The notes beneath the pieces were generated by a model that was not told where the DNA came from, did no database searches, and was given only the letters and a program-made list of their open reading frames with translations. Of a DNA stretch of 64,000 nucleotides, positions 7,615-17,934 are shown one piece after another. Made by a program: the position numbers and the translations under genes. How positions within the stretch are numbered: the first letter of the stretch is position 1; each line of letters begins with the position of its first letter. Source of the DNA: Flavobacterium tiangeerense (lineage in GTDB: Bacteria > Bacteroidota > Bacteroidia > Flavobacteriales > Flavobacteriaceae); the NCBI RefSeq assembly GCF_007830355.1, contig NZ_VLKO01000007.1:124001-188000 (forward strand). Reading direction: 5' to 3'.

Positions 7615-9945
7615 TTAACTAACATGTTGGCATTTAGGAATGGTTAATATAAAGCTACATCCCTCACCTTCTTTGCTGTCAATATATATGACACCGCCTT
7701 TTTCTTCCACAATTTTTTTAACAATTGCTAATCCTATTCCTGTGCTTTCCTTTACGTCACGGGCTTCTATAGTTTGAAACACCTTGAATACTTTTTGCTG
7801 ATAAGCTTCTGCAATTCCAGGTCCGTTATCCTTTACAGTAAATTGATGATAATCCTTCAAAGATTTGTAGGAGCAATGAATTTTCCCTTTTGGTTTATCA
7901 TTGTATTTCACAGCATTACTAATTAAGTTCGTAAATACTTGTTGCAATAAAATCCTTTCAGCAAGTACAATAGGAAAGTTTGTCCCCATGGTAACTTCAA
8001 AATTATCTGGCACTATTGAGTCTATTAATTGTTCTAAAAGCTCATTAATATCAATACTTTCTTTTTCAATTTCCAAACGACCAATTTTTGAATATTCAAG
8101 AACGCCATTAATTAAATTTTCCATCCTAGATACTCTACGACGCAGTAAATCAAAATTTCCTTTTACTTTTTGTGGCATGTCAGGCATGTCCTCAACAATC
8201 CATTCAGAGAGGTTATAAATAGCTCTTAAAGGTGACTTTAAATCATGAGACACTACATGAGCATATTCATCTAGCTCTCTATTCTTCTTTTCTAAACTAT
8301 CAAGAGCAGCTATTAAATTTTCTTCAGCATTTTTTCTATCGGTAATATCAGTCCCTATTGAAATATATTGGTATGGAATTCCTTTATTATCTAAAAATGG
8401 AACTATTGTTTTATTTTCCCAATAATAGGTTCCGTCTTTGGCTTTATGTCGTACTTCACCTTTCCAGATTATGCCGCTGTTAATATTTTCTAAAATTTGC
8501 TTTCCTATTTCAGTTTCGAAAAAAGCAGCCATATTTGGTTGTTCATTTCCTATTAACTCTTCTCTATCAAATTTTGAAACAGTACAAAAATTATCATTAA
8601 CATACGTTAGTTTTCTTTTTCTATTAGATATTGATACAATAGCAGCCTCATCGAGTGCAGCTCTGATATCTTTGATTTCTTTAGATTTTTCGGAAAGATT
8701 TTGTTCGGCAACCGTAATGTCTGTAACGTCTTGTACAACACCGTTAAGTGCAATTATGGAACCTTGAGCATCCATTACAGGTTCACCAATAGCTAAAATA
8801 TATTTAACTCTTCCGTCTGGAAAAACTATTCTATAATTTGTTTTGAACCTTTTACCGGTTTTGGACACCTCTCCCATAATATTATCCAAAACTATTAAAT
8901 CATCTTGATGGATTAAAGTTCTAATTTTTGCAACTAACTCATCTGTAGGCATCTTATCCATTTCAAAAATACGATAATACTCATCAGACCAAATCAAATT
9001 TTTTGTAACAAAATTATAATTATAACTGCCAATTTTAGCAATTTGTTGTGACTCCTCCAGCAAATAGTTCACTTCTTTTAAATGCTGTTCTGCAAGCTTT
9101 TCTTTTTGAACATTTCTAGCAATTGCGTATAAATTTCCTGTTTCTGGATCTGGTGAAGTGTTCCAACTCAAATTTATATATGATCCATCTTTAGTTCTAA
9201 ACCTATTTTCAAAACTCACTGTCTGCTTTAAATCAGCAAGTTTTCCTACCTCATCAAGTGTTGATTGCACATCCTCAGGATGAACAAAATCTATAAAAGG
9301 TTTTCCTTCTAGCTCTTGTTTTTCAAATCCTAAAACTTTTGTAAAGGCCGGGTTTACTTTATAAAAAAGCCCGTTTAGATTTGCTATACAAACCAAATCC
9401 TTTGATAGATCTATAAAGTTTTGCAATTCTTTTTGAGAATCTAGATATTCTAAATTTGTCTTTCTAGAATCTAATAATGCTACCACTTGATTTGCTAAAA
9501 GTTGTAAAGCATTTTTTTGTTCTTCATTTAATTTTTTAGGTTCTGTATCAATAACACAAAGTGACCCCATCACAAAACCGTTTTTATTGAGTAATGGAGC
9601 ACCCGCATAAAACCTTATGTTAGGATCACCTAACACTAATGGATTGTCAAAGAAAAGCTCATGCTCAGTTGCATTTTCTACCTCAAAAACATGATTGTTC
9701 ATGATGGTATATTGACAAAAAGAATCTTCACGTGATGTTTCACTTGCATCCAGCCCTACACTAGCTTTAAACCATTGTCTGTCTTTATCAATTAAACTCA
9801 CCAGAGCTATTGGAACTCCACATATATAAGAAGCAAGTTGCGTAATAGCCTCATATTCTTTCTCTGAAATAGTATCTAAAATTGCGTATTCCTGGAGTAC
9901 TTTAAGGCGTTCAATTTCATTTTCAGGCGTAGGGTAAACTTTCAT
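7615..9945 (-). CDS. Sensor histidine kinase with GAF and three PAS domains
   Basis: A soluble 776-residue kinase. The order is GAF (about 10-150; ALVSLIDKDRQWF, SFCQYTI), three PAS/PAC units (about 160-285, 290-410 and 415-540; the first has the motif LGFEKQELEGKPFIDFVHPED), then HisKA with the phosphorylated His567 in VVSHDLKSPL and an HATPase domain (N box SNAVKYND, G1 DNGPGIA, G2 GIGLAIVKKI). The ATG at 9945 (MKVYPTPENEIERL) is chosen because the frame upstream encodes an atypical 19-residue extension. There are no membrane segments, so it senses a cytoplasmic signal, possibly redox or light through GAF/PAS ligands. No response regulator is adjacent. Confidence 0.9.
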   Translation of the reverse strand: MKVYPTPENEIERLKVLQEYAILDTISEKEYEAITQLASYICGVPIALVSLIDKDRQWFKASVGLDASETSREDSFCQYTIMNNHVFEVENATEHELFFDNPLVLGDPNIRFYAGAPLLNKNGFVMGSLCVIDTEPKKLNEEQKNALQLLANQVVALLDSRKTNLEYLDSQKELQNFIDLSKDLVCIANLNGLFYKVNPAFTKVLGFEKQELEGKPFIDFVHPEDVQSTLDEVGKLADLKQTVSFENRFRTKDGSYINLSWNTSPDPETGNLYAIARNVQKEKLAEQHLKEVNYLLEESQQIAKIGSYNYNFVTKNLIWSDEYYRIFEMDKMPTDELVAKIRTLIHQDDLIVLDNIMGEVSKTGKRFKTNYRIVFPDGRVKYILAIGEPVMDAQGSIIALNGVVQDVTDITVAEQNLSEKSKEIKDIRAALDEAAIVSISNRKRKLTYVNDNFCTVSKFDREELIGNEQPNMAAFFETEIGKQILENINSGIIWKGEVRHKAKDGTYYWENKTIVPFLDNKGIPYQYISIGTDITDRKNAEENLIAALDSLEKKNRELDEYAHVVSHDLKSPLRAIYNLSEWIVEDMPDMPQKVKGNFDLLRRRVSRMENLINGVLEYSKIGRLEIEKESIDINELLEQLIDSIVPDNFEVTMGTNFPIVLAERILLQQVFTNLISNAVKYNDKPKGKIHCSYKSLKDYHQFTVKDNGPGIAEAYQQKVFKVFQTIEARDVKESTGIGLAIVKKIVEEKGGVIYIDSKEGEGCSFILTIPKCQHVS

Positions 9946-10129
9946 TTGAAAAGATTTTGATTTACTTGGAAATTTACAAAGAAAAAAAATCATTTCTAAC
10001 ACTGTTGTCTAATAATTATTTATTTTTTTCTTAAAAGACTGTATAAAACTAATTTCAAGACACGACTCAAATCCAAAATTAAAATTAACATAAGAGAATT
10101 TAAACTAAGATTCTAAAGAGTAAGTATCT

Positions 10130-10169
10130 AAAAAAATGCCTCCAAATGAATAAAATACATCTGGAGGCA
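10130..10169 (-). terminator. Intrinsic terminator of the metalloprotease gene
   Basis: TGCCTCCA (10137-10144) pairs with TGGAGGCA (10162-10169). On the minus strand the stem is followed by a U-run (A-run at 10130-10136 on the plus strand). The rest of the 254-bp gap to the kinase gene shows no clear promoter box. Confidence 0.8.
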
Positions 10170-10199
10170 AATTATAAAATTATTACTGGACACCTATTC

Positions 10200-12668
10200 T
10201 TATGTTGGATTCAAAATTAGATCTATTCTTTTTATAGCATCTTCATAATGATATTTTGTTTCAATATTGACAGCAGCAGATCGAGCAGTTGTCAAAAGTA
10301 CTTTTAATACATTCAATTCCCCACGAACCAGGCCACGTACATCTGATTGTGCTACATTATAAAAATCAGATGGGCGTCCTGATTTTATTTCTTCTTTCAT
10401 CAAATAACTCATTCTTTCTATATAAGCTCTTTGCAGGTTTCGTCTGTAGATGGTAACATTGGCTCCAGCCGAAGCTTCTTTCCAAATTCCTTTGCGCATG
10501 TCTGCCAAAGCATCTAACGCCTTATAATTTGTAGAACCTACGATTTCTGCATCTAGTAACCTGCCTAAACGTTCAAAACTTAAAACACTATTTAAAAAAC
10601 GGGCTTGTATGTTTCTAAAACGCTCTGTATATCCAGCATAGTCAAGATTTTTTAAGGTATTTACATTAACAATCCATGTAGGAGAAGCAAATGCATTAGC
10701 CTGCAACCACTGCATGGCTTCAATTTGTTTTTCTTTTGGCACAACATTATATACACTTCCTTTTTGATTGGGTTTTTTATAACTTTCGTACACTCCACCT
10801 ATATTAGTAACAACATGCCCTACATACCTGCCCCACACATCTAGCATTTCTTTGTATAACTCATCAAGGTCTTCGTAATTATTAGTCACATCGCTTGTCC
10901 ACTCAGGTAAATGAGTTGCAACATACTGTAAATTTTTCAATCCATAAGTACTTGCTTTCATAGCATCATTACCGATGTCTTCTGTTTGTGAAGTAGGATC
11001 AAAACTACTACTTTGACTTCCAAACTTATAGGTTATATCTCCTGCTTTTTCCATAATCCACTTATCCAAAGTTGGAACTTCAGCCTCTGGAGAATTTGCA
11101 TTTGGTATGTATCGATACCCCCAATTTGTGGCATAATGATCGTAAGGTCCCATTTGTCGAATGAAACGAATGTTTTTATCTCCTGGCTGGGCAATATAAT
11201 TATATCGAGCATAATCCATTAAACTTGCTGCGATTCCGTTTTTTTGAGTAAAAGCTCCGTCTCTATAGCTCTCTGTATTATATGCACAACTTGCACCCAT
11301 ATTGTGAGGAAAACCAAGTGCATGCCCTACCTCATGTGCAATAACCATTCGCATCATTTCGCCCATTTCTTCATCACTAGTGTTCAATGTTCGAGCTGAA
11401 GGATTTGCTGCGCCTGTTTCTAGTAAATAACGATTTCTATACGAACGCAAATGGTTGTGATACCAAATTACATCACTCTCAATAATTTCTCCAGTGCGAG
11501 GATCAGAAACACTAGGTCCAACAGCATTTCTTGTTGTACTTGCAACATAACGTATCACAGAATAGCGAATATCTTCTGGGCTAAAATCAGGATCTTCTTC
11601 TTTGCTCGGAGCATCCTTGGCAATAATAGCATTTTTAAAACCTGCTGTTTCAAATGGTTTTTGCCAATCTTCAATGCCTTGCTTGATGTACTTTCTAAGC
11701 TTAACAGGAGTAGCAGGATCAAGATAATAAACTATTGGTTTTATAGGCTCTACAAGCTCTCCTTTGGCGTACGCAACTGGATCTTTAGGCTCTAATCTCC
11801 AGCGGCGAATGTATCTTTTACTATCTGATTTTAAGGCTTCGCTGCCATAGTCAATTTGATCCATCGTAAACCATCCTACCCGATCATCGGCCAGTCTGGG
11901 TTGCATGGGCTTTTCTGGCAATAAAATCATCGATTGATTCATTTGAATGCTGATTGTTTCAGAATCAACTTGCACGGGTGGTTTTGAAGCATTATAGGTA
12001 AAATCTTGAATCACCTCAATGTTCATAGGGAAACTTTTCATGGTATTGATAAAACTGCGGGATTCATCAAGGTTTCTCACCTTGTAAGTATCTCTCATTT
12101 CTGCTGATAATCCGCTTATAGAACGAACATCAGTATTGTAAAACTTAGTTACATCAATCACCGTATTCAAAGAGTCTTTACTAAAAGCCACAATATCAAA
12201 AGCGAATAAAGTAGGCTCGTAATTATTAGCTTTAACCGAAATGCTTATTGGTAAACTATCGGCAGCAACCGCATTAAACGATTTAAGTTTTATTAAAATT
12301 TTATCTTGAAAACGCTGCCAAACAATGAGTTGTTCATTCGTTTCCGAACCTGCATTTACATATCCTCCACCTAAATTTGAAGGTAGTTTTGACAATCTAC
12401 TCACCAGTAACATGTCTTTATCTAAGAGCTTATTGGGGATTTCAAAAAAATACTTTTTGTCTACTTTGTGGACTGTAAACAAACCCTCATCGGTTATAGC
12501 ATCTTTTGTAATTACTTTGCTATACTCCTTAATAGTTGTCTCTGGTTTCTTTTCAGGAGCTGTTACTACAACGGCATTTTTGTCTTTTTCCTTTTTAGAT
12601 TGGGCCTGATTTTCTAAAGGTACAAGACTGGTAAGAGCAATAGCAGTAAAAATGAAAAATTTCTTCAT
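10200..12668 (-). CDS. Secreted zinc-dependent metalloprotease (DUF5117/DUF5118 family)
   Basis: An 822-residue exported protease. A signal peptide (about 1-22) is followed by a charged Lys-rich linker and the N-terminal DUF5118 and DUF5117 regions. The catalytic domain then follows, with the metzincin-type zinc site HEVGHALGFPH at residues 445-455. The Met-turn appears downstream as SLMDYARYNY. The three zinc ligands and the catalytic Glu are all intact. Such proteins are common in Bacteroidota and are predicted to be periplasmic or surface peptidases; substrates are unknown. The gene has its own terminator and a 230-bp upstream gap, so it is probably monocistronic. Confidence 0.9.
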   Translation of the reverse strand: MKKFFIFTAIALTSLVPLENQAQSKKEKDKNAVVVTAPEKKPETTIKEYSKVITKDAITDEGLFTVHKVDKKYFFEIPNKLLDKDMLLVSRLSKLPSNLGGGYVNAGSETNEQLIVWQRFQDKILIKLKSFNAVAADSLPISISVKANNYEPTLFAFDIVAFSKDSLNTVIDVTKFYNTDVRSISGLSAEMRDTYKVRNLDESRSFINTMKSFPMNIEVIQDFTYNASKPPVQVDSETISIQMNQSMILLPEKPMQPRLADDRVGWFTMDQIDYGSEALKSDSKRYIRRWRLEPKDPVAYAKGELVEPIKPIVYYLDPATPVKLRKYIKQGIEDWQKPFETAGFKNAIIAKDAPSKEEDPDFSPEDIRYSVIRYVASTTRNAVGPSVSDPRTGEIIESDVIWYHNHLRSYRNRYLLETGAANPSARTLNTSDEEMGEMMRMVIAHEVGHALGFPHNMGASCAYNTESYRDGAFTQKNGIAASLMDYARYNYIAQPGDKNIRFIRQMGPYDHYATNWGYRYIPNANSPEAEVPTLDKWIMEKAGDITYKFGSQSSSFDPTSQTEDIGNDAMKASTYGLKNLQYVATHLPEWTSDVTNNYEDLDELYKEMLDVWGRYVGHVVTNIGGVYESYKKPNQKGSVYNVVPKEKQIEAMQWLQANAFASPTWIVNVNTLKNLDYAGYTERFRNIQARFLNSVLSFERLGRLLDAEIVGSTNYKALDALADMRKGIWKEASAGANVTIYRRNLQRAYIERMSYLMKEEIKSGRPSDFYNVAQSDVRGLVRGELNVLKVLLTTARSAAVNIETKYHYEDAIKRIDLILNPT

Positions 12669-12836
12669 TTAGTAGGTTTTATTGGTTATTTGCTATAAAA
12701 ATAAATGTAAATCAAGCTTTACTAAATTATATTACACCATTTAACAATTAATTAACAACGAACAAATGGCGTGGTTTGATGTTTTTAAAACTAAGTTTTG
12801 CATTTCTATATTGGTTTTAGAGTATTAGAAAAACAT

Positions 12837-12867
12837 AAAAAAACCCAAAAGAAATTCTTTTGGGTTT
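12837..12867 (-). terminator. Intrinsic terminator of rho
   Basis: A 13-bp stem, AAACCCAAAAGAA (12841-12853) with TTCTTTTGGGTTT (12855-12867), is followed on the minus strand by a U-rich tail. The gene for the termination factor itself thus ends in a factor-independent terminator. Confidence 0.85.
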
Positions 12868-12901
12868 GGTATTTAGTACGAATTAAATGTTTAAATGAAA
12901 T

Positions 12902-14659
12902 TTAATCATTCATAGAAATTAAAAACTCCTCGTTATTTTTAGTTTTCTTAAATCGATCATTTACAAAGTCCATGGCTTCAATAGGATTCATATCAGAAAG
13001 GTATTTTCTCATAATCCACATTCTTTGTAATGTTTTTTGATCTAACAATAAGTCATCACGTCTTGTGCTAGAAGAAGTTAAATCAATAGCTGGAAAAATA
13101 CGTTTATTAGCAATTTTTCTATCTAATTGCAACTCCATATTTCCTGTACCTTTAAATTCTTCAAAAATTACTTCATCCATTTTAGATCCTGTTTCAGTTA
13201 ATGCAGTTGCAATGATACTTAGAGATCCTCCATTTTCTACATTACGAGCAGCTCCAAAAAAACGTTTTGGTTTTTGTAGCGCATTCGCATCAACACCACC
13301 ACTTAATACTTTACCAGATGCAGGCTGAACGGTATTGTAAGCTCTTGCCAAACGGGTAATGGAATCTAATAAAATAACAACATCATGACCACATTCTACC
13401 AATCGTTTTGCTTTTTCAAGAACAATGTTAGCTATTTTAACGTGTTCTTGTGGTTCTCTATCAAAGGTAGAAGCAATTACTTCACCACGCACACTGCGTT
13501 GCATATCAGTAACTTCCTCTGGACGCTCGTCAATTAATAGAACGATCAAATAAACTTCAGGATGATTGGCGGCAATAGCATTTGCAATTTCTTTAAGCAA
13601 CATGGTTTTACCCGTTTTTGGTTGTGCTACAATCATACCACGCTGTCCTTTTCCTATTGGTGAAAACAAATCGATGATGCGAGTAGAAACAGTGCTTTGT
13701 TTTTCGGCCAATTTGAATTTCTCTGATGGAAAAACTGGTGTTAAGTGCTCAAATGAAACTCTATCTCGAACAACTTGTGGATCATGTCCGTTGATTTTTA
13801 AAACGCGCACTAATGGGAAAAACTTCTCACCTTCTTTTGGTGGACGTACGACTCCTTTTACCGTGTCTCCTGTTTTTAATCCAAAAAGTCTAATTTGTGA
13901 AGTAGATAAATAAATATCATCTGGTGATGCTAAGTAATTGTAATCTGAAGATCGTAAAAAACCATATCCATCAGGCATCATTTCTAACACTCCTTCACTT
14001 TCAATGATTCCATCAAATTCAAAATCGGCAGCAGCAAAATTGCTTTTTTTGTTCTTAAAATTCGGATTTTGATTTACGTTCCCGTTAGTGTTTTGCTTAT
14101 TGAGCTGATTCGGGTTTATTTTTTTTATAGCAAGTGGTAATTCATTTTTTACAGCAGGAGCATCTTCAACTATCGTTTCTGGCTCTGATTCTACTGTTTT
14201 AACTTCTTCCTTATTTTTCTTTAAAGCTATCTTTTTCTCGTATGCTGATTTATTAAATTTTATAGCTTTACCCCTTTTAACACCATCTTCCTCAATATTC
14301 GTGGACACTGCTGGAATGTCCTCTGTTTTTGTATCTGTTGCAGTTTCGTTATCAGGAGATACAGTAGTAATTGCCTCTGGAGTAACGGATATATCATTTT
14401 CAAAAAGCGTACTTTTTTCGTTTTTTTGAATGGGTGCTTTTTTTACAGGAAGTATTCTTGTTCTTTTTGTTTTTTCCTCTTCAAGATTCTCACTAGGTTT
14501 TGCAACATTCTCCGGTGCTTTACTAAGTGCTTGTTGCTCTAGTATTAGCCCAATTAATGTTTCTTTTTTTACACCGTTAAACTTTATGGTTTTTGCTAAT
14601 TTAGCAATTTCTTGAAGCTCAGAAAGCTTCATTTCTTTTAATGCAGAAATATCAAACAT
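12902..14659 (-). CDS. rho: Transcription termination factor Rho with large N-terminal insertion
   Basis: A hexameric RNA helicase that ends transcription of untranslated RNA. The Rho_N helical domain (about 1-45, [29 protein letters not shown]) is followed by about 160 low-complexity residues rich in Lys, Glu, Thr and Asn. The cold-shock RNA-binding domain comes next (about 210-290, [14 protein letters not shown]), then the ATPase core with Walker A AQPKTGKT (near 345-352) and a Walker B region ending [15 protein letters not shown]. The core is complete. At 585 residues it is about 165 longer than E. coli Rho, and the insertion accounts for the difference. The 184-bp divergent gap to the DUF4293 gene gives rho a long leader. 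Confidence 0.97.
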   Translation of the reverse strand: MFDISALKEMKLSELQEIAKLAKTIKFNGVKKETLIGLILEQQALSKAPENVAKPSENLEEEKTKRTRILPVKKAPIQKNEKSTLFENDISVTPEAITTVSPDNETATDTKTEDIPAVSTNIEEDGVKRGKAIKFNKSAYEKKIALKKNKEEVKTVESEPETIVEDAPAVKNELPLAIKKINPNQLNKQNTNGNVNQNPNFKNKKSNFAAADFEFDGIIESEGVLEMMPDGYGFLRSSDYNYLASPDDIYLSTSQIRLFGLKTGDTVKGVVRPPKEGEKFFPLVRVLKINGHDPQVVRDRVSFEHLTPVFPSEKFKLAEKQSTVSTRIIDLFSPIGKGQRGMIVAQPKTGKTMLLKEIANAIAANHPEVYLIVLLIDERPEEVTDMQRSVRGEVIASTFDREPQEHVKIANIVLEKAKRLVECGHDVVILLDSITRLARAYNTVQPASGKVLSGGVDANALQKPKRFFGAARNVENGGSLSIIATALTETGSKMDEVIFEEFKGTGNMELQLDRKIANKRIFPAIDLTSSSTRRDDLLLDQKTLQRMWIMRKYLSDMNPIEAMDFVNDRFKKTKNNEEFLISMND

Positions 14660-14818
14660 GAATGTTCTAGGAATTTAATTAATTTTGTTGGAGATGTTAT
14701 AAAAGATAGGTGGTAATTTTTTAAATCAACTGACCGCAGTATGAAGTTATTACGGTATTATGATGCAATAATACGAATAAAAAATTAGCATACAATAGTA
14801 TTTTTAAAAAAGAAAATA

Positions 14819-14839
14819 TATTTTTGTAAAACAAATATA
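14819..14839. promoter_or_regulatory. Divergent -7 boxes for rho and the DUF4293 gene
   Basis: Plus strand TATTTTTG (14819-14826) lies 17 bases before the DUF4293 start. Minus strand TATATTTG (14839-14832) could serve rho, giving it a leader of roughly 165 nt. Both fit TAnnTTTG. Confidence 0.4.
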
Positions 14840-14843
14840 AAAA

Positions 14844-15257
14844 ATGATACAACGAATTCAAACCGTATACCTAGCATTAGTATTCATTATGACTGGTGTT
14901 TTGTTGTTTTTCTTGCCACTTTGGACCTTAAATGATGGAAAAGCATATTATTTTATGCAAAATCAAATCTATACCATCATTCTTGGACTAAGTACTATGC
15001 TGACACTAGTGAGTATCATTTCATTCAAAAAGAGACAAAATCAATTTGTTATGGGCAGATTGAATATCATATTAAATATGATTTTATTAGCATTGTTTGT
15101 CTATCGTTCGCTAAATTTATCTGGAGAAACACCTGCTGTTTCTAAGAAAGGTATTGGGATGTTTCTACCTGTTCTTGCTATCGTGTTTTTAGTTTTGGCT
15201 AATAAGGCGATCAAGAAAGATGAAGATCTCGTAAAATCTGTGGACAGATTGAGATAA
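14844..15257 (+). CDS. DUF4293 family membrane protein
   Basis: A 137-residue inner-membrane protein with four predicted helices and the family N-terminus MIQRIQTVYLALVFI. The function is unknown. DUF4293 proteins are confined to Bacteroidota and are often found divergent from rho, as here. The C-terminus is charged (KKDEDLVKSVDRLR) and probably cytoplasmic. It has its own promoter box and terminator, so it is a single-gene unit. Nothing in the sequence ties it mechanistically to Rho beyond the shared 184-bp control region. Confidence 0.85.
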   Translation: MIQRIQTVYLALVFIMTGVLLFFLPLWTLNDGKAYYFMQNQIYTIILGLSTMLTLVSIISFKKRQNQFVMGRLNIILNMILLALFVYRSLNLSGETPAVSKKGIGMFLPVLAIVFLVLANKAIKKDEDLVKSVDRLR

Positions 15258-15287
15258 TACTATAATTTTTTATTTATTAGTGCGAAG

Positions 15288-15319
15288 AAAACCCGAATTA
15301 ATTTTCGGGTTTTTTTGTT
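15288..15319 (+). terminator. Terminator after the DUF4293 gene
   Basis: AAAACCCGAA (15288-15297) pairs with TTCGGGTTTT (15304-15313) and runs into a T-tract. Confidence 0.85.
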
Positions 15320-15451
15320 ATTTATTGAAAATGATAAGATAAATTAATACAATACGTTGTTGCCATTTGATAAATATTTCAATTACATTAAATTTAAAAA
15401 TTTTGTAAGAAATAATAAATACAAAATCAAATTAGTGTCTGTTATTTTTTA

Positions 15452-15459
15452 TATATTTG
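15452..15459 (+). promoter_or_regulatory. -7 promoter box of the NarL-type regulator
   Basis: TATATTTG (TAnnTTTG) ends 16 bases before the start codon of the response regulator. The preceding 130 bases are AT-rich with no clear -33 element. Confidence 0.45.
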
Positions 15460-15475
15460 ATTATATTAAAACTTT

Positions 15476-16138
15476 ATGTCTGATAAAATCCGAATTCACC
15501 TTGCAGATGACCATCAAATATTAATCGATGGTATTAAAACGCTTCTCCACACAAACCCTCACTTTGAAGTCGTTGGTTTTTCTGTAAATGGATCTAATTT
15601 GTATCAGGAAGTTGTTCAAAATAATTCTGACATATTAGTACTAGACATCAACATGCCCGAAAAAGATGGCATACAAGTCATAAAAGAGTTTGCATCAAAA
15701 GGATTTCCTTGTAAGATTATAATTTTATCCAGTCACGATGATTTACGAATCATTAAAGAAGTTATGAAATTAGGTTCAAGTGGCTATTTGACCAAGAAAT
15801 GTGCAGGTGAAAATATTGTTGAAGCCATTCAAGCTGTGCACAATGGGGAAGAATATTTTTGTAGATCTGTTAGAGAGAAAATATTTAATTCTGCTACCAA
15901 AGAAAATCCAAAATTAAACAAACTCGATCAAAATGGAGATTTTATCTTAACAGATAGAGAACTTGAGATTATAACATTAATTGCTCTTGAATTTAGCGGA
16001 AAAGAGATAAGCGATCAACTCTTTATCAGTATGAATACTGTAGAAACGCATCGTAAAAATATTATGAAAAAATTAGACGCAAAAAACTCCATTAGTTTGG
16101 TTAAATATGCCCTTAAAAACAAGCTTATAAAAACCTAA
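15476..16138 (+). CDS. Response regulator, NarL/LuxR type
   Basis: A two-component transcription factor of 220 residues. The receiver domain (1-120) has the acidic pocket DDH at 11-13, phospho-acceptor Asp57 in VLDINMP and the conserved Lys in LTKK near 105. The LuxR-type helix-turn-helix (about 155-215) has LTDRELEIITLIALEFSGKEISDQLFIS followed by MNTVETHRKNI. The gene lies 68 bases upstream of a HisKA_3-type kinase gene on the same strand, so the two form a likely cognate pair. Target genes are not evident; autoregulation is common in this class. Confidence 0.93.
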   Translation: MSDKIRIHLADDHQILIDGIKTLLHTNPHFEVVGFSVNGSNLYQEVVQNNSDILVLDINMPEKDGIQVIKEFASKGFPCKIIILSSHDDLRIIKEVMKLGSSGYLTKKCAGENIVEAIQAVHNGEEYFCRSVREKIFNSATKENPKLNKLDQNGDFILTDRELEIITLIALEFSGKEISDQLFISMNTVETHRKNIMKKLDAKNSISLVKYALKNKLIKT

Positions 16139-16206
16139 ATATCAATATATCACTATTAATACATCCATTGTATTGGCTTTTAAATACAAGAATTAATTAC
16201 AGCAGC

Positions 16207-17934
16207 ATGTTAAACAAGCAAATTACAATTCTGTTTTTATTTATTTTTGGCTTTTTCCCTGTTTTGTTATTGGCCGAAGACAAAACCCAAACAATGAAGG
16301 ATATCATACTGCTTTCTAACAAATCTATTGAACTCATGCGAGAGGGCAGCTATGAGAAATCTTTGATACAATCTAGACTAGCACTCAGCAAAGCTATTCA
16401 AATTAAAGACAATAATATCATTGCTAGCTGCTACAACACTATTGCAGCTAATTTTGATCAACTTTCAGAACCTGACAAAGCATTTTATTATTACAACAAA
16501 GGATTAATTTATGCCAAAAAAACCAATAATGATGTATTAAAAAACTGGCTATACAACAATATTGGAAACATTTATTGCTTTGATAAAAAACAATACAAAG
16601 AAGGAATTTATTACTATAAAAAATCATTAGAATACAGCACTAATATTAATGATGTTGCACAAATTTTATTTACAAAACTAAATATTACCTGGGCGTACTT
16701 TGATATTGGTGATTTTAAAAATGGGTGTCCCTATTTAGATTACATCAATAAAAATCATAAAAAGGACGGTGATGCATCTACAATTGTAGCGCTGCACATG
16801 CTTAACGGAATGTATTATTCGAGTATTAATGATACTAAAAAAGCTACCTTACATTTTGAGAATGCCATCAGACTAGGGATTCAAGGAGATGAAAAATCAG
16901 ATTTATCATTTTCTTATCTTGAGTATTCTAAATTTTTAACAAAAACTGGAGATTACAAAAAAGCATACTCTTACCTCGACTCCTACATTAGATTGACCGA
17001 AGAATTAAAAGACGAGGAAAAAATAAAAAAAGCAAATGTTGCAGGAATAAATCTTGAAATCGACGAATATAAACGTGAAATCGACAAAATTGAGAGTGAG
17101 TTCAAAACCAAACAAATAGAACTATTAGAAGAACAATACCGCAATAAAAAAATTGTAATTGTTGTAGCTGTAATCTTACTATTACTCTCTTTGGTCTTTT
17201 ATATTTTAACTTTAAACGCAAAGTTAAAACACAAAAACAAAATTAAAGACTTACAAAGCAAGGTTCAAGAAAACATACTAAATGCCTCCATTAATGGTCA
17301 AGAATTAGAACGGAAAAAAATTGCTTCTTTTTTACATGATAACATAAGTGCTCTATTGTCATCTGCTGGAATGCAATTACAAGCTTTTACCAATCAAACA
17401 CAAAATTTCCCCACTGAAATTACTAAAACAAAACAAATCCTTGAAAATGCACACGACCAAGTTCGGGATTTATCCCATGAATTAATGCCTTCGTTACTGG
17501 TTCGTTTTGGATTATTTGATGCTCTGGAAGATCTATGCGAAAAAAACACAAACTCATTACTGAACTTTGTCTTTAACAATTCAGTAGATCGAAACACCCG
17601 TTATGACGAAGACTTTGAAATGAAAATCTATTTCATCATTATGGAACTCATTAACAATACTATAAAACACAGTACAGCCTGCCAATCTATAGTTTCATTG
17701 GACGAAAATAATAACACGTTGCAAATAAAAATTATTGATAACGGAAAAGGTTTTGATTCTTCTAATTTTCATATTCTTGAGGGTTTTGGAATTAACCAAA
17801 TCAAATCTAGAATCAATAACTTGAAAGGGACATTTTATATTGATTCAAAACTCAATTGGGGTACAACTGTAAGTATTGAAGTTCCCATACACTACCATAA
17901 AAAGAATTCTAACCCCGTTTACCCAACTCAATAA
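16207..17934 (+). CDS. TPR-containing sensor histidine kinase (HisKA_3/NarX-type)
   Basis: A 575-residue membrane kinase. An N-terminal signal or anchor segment (about 5-23) leads to a periplasmic array of TPR repeats (about 30-290; repeats such as AFYYYNKGLIYAKKTNNDVL), a coiled stretch, one transmembrane helix (about 317-337) and the kinase core. The H-box is LERKKIASFLHDNISALL with His377, of the HisKA_3 class that partners NarL-type regulators. The ATPase has NNTIKHS and DNGKGFD. The ATG at 16207 is preferred to an upstream TTG at 16168. The last 26 bases overlap the convergent phosphoesterase gene. Confidence 0.9.
   Translation: MLNKQITILFLFIFGFFPVLLLAEDKTQTMKDIILLSNKSIELMREGSYEKSLIQSRLALSKAIQIKDNNIIASCYNTIAANFDQLSEPDKAFYYYNKGLIYAKKTNNDVLKNWLYNNIGNIYCFDKKQYKEGIYYYKKSLEYSTNINDVAQILFTKLNITWAYFDIGDFKNGCPYLDYINKNHKKDGDASTIVALHMLNGMYYSSINDTKKATLHFENAIRLGIQGDEKSDLSFSYLEYSKFLTKTGDYKKAYSYLDSYIRLTEELKDEEKIKKANVAGINLEIDEYKREIDKIESEFKTKQIELLEEQYRNKKIVIVVAVILLLLSLVFYILTLNAKLKHKNKIKDLQSKVQENILNASINGQELERKKIASFLHDNISALLSSAGMQLQAFTNQTQNFPTEITKTKQILENAHDQVRDLSHELMPSLLVRFGLFDALEDLCEKNTNSLLNFVFNNSVDRNTRYDEDFEMKIYFIIMELINNTIKHSTACQSIVSLDENNNTLQIKIIDNGKGFDSSNFHILEGFGINQIKSRINNLKGTFYIDSKLNWGTTVSIEVPIHYHKKNSNPVYPTQ

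Noticed and set aside
16168..16206. N-terminal extension of the TPR kinase from TTG 16168
   Set aside because: It places a polar segment before an otherwise good signal sequence; ATG 16207 is more likely.
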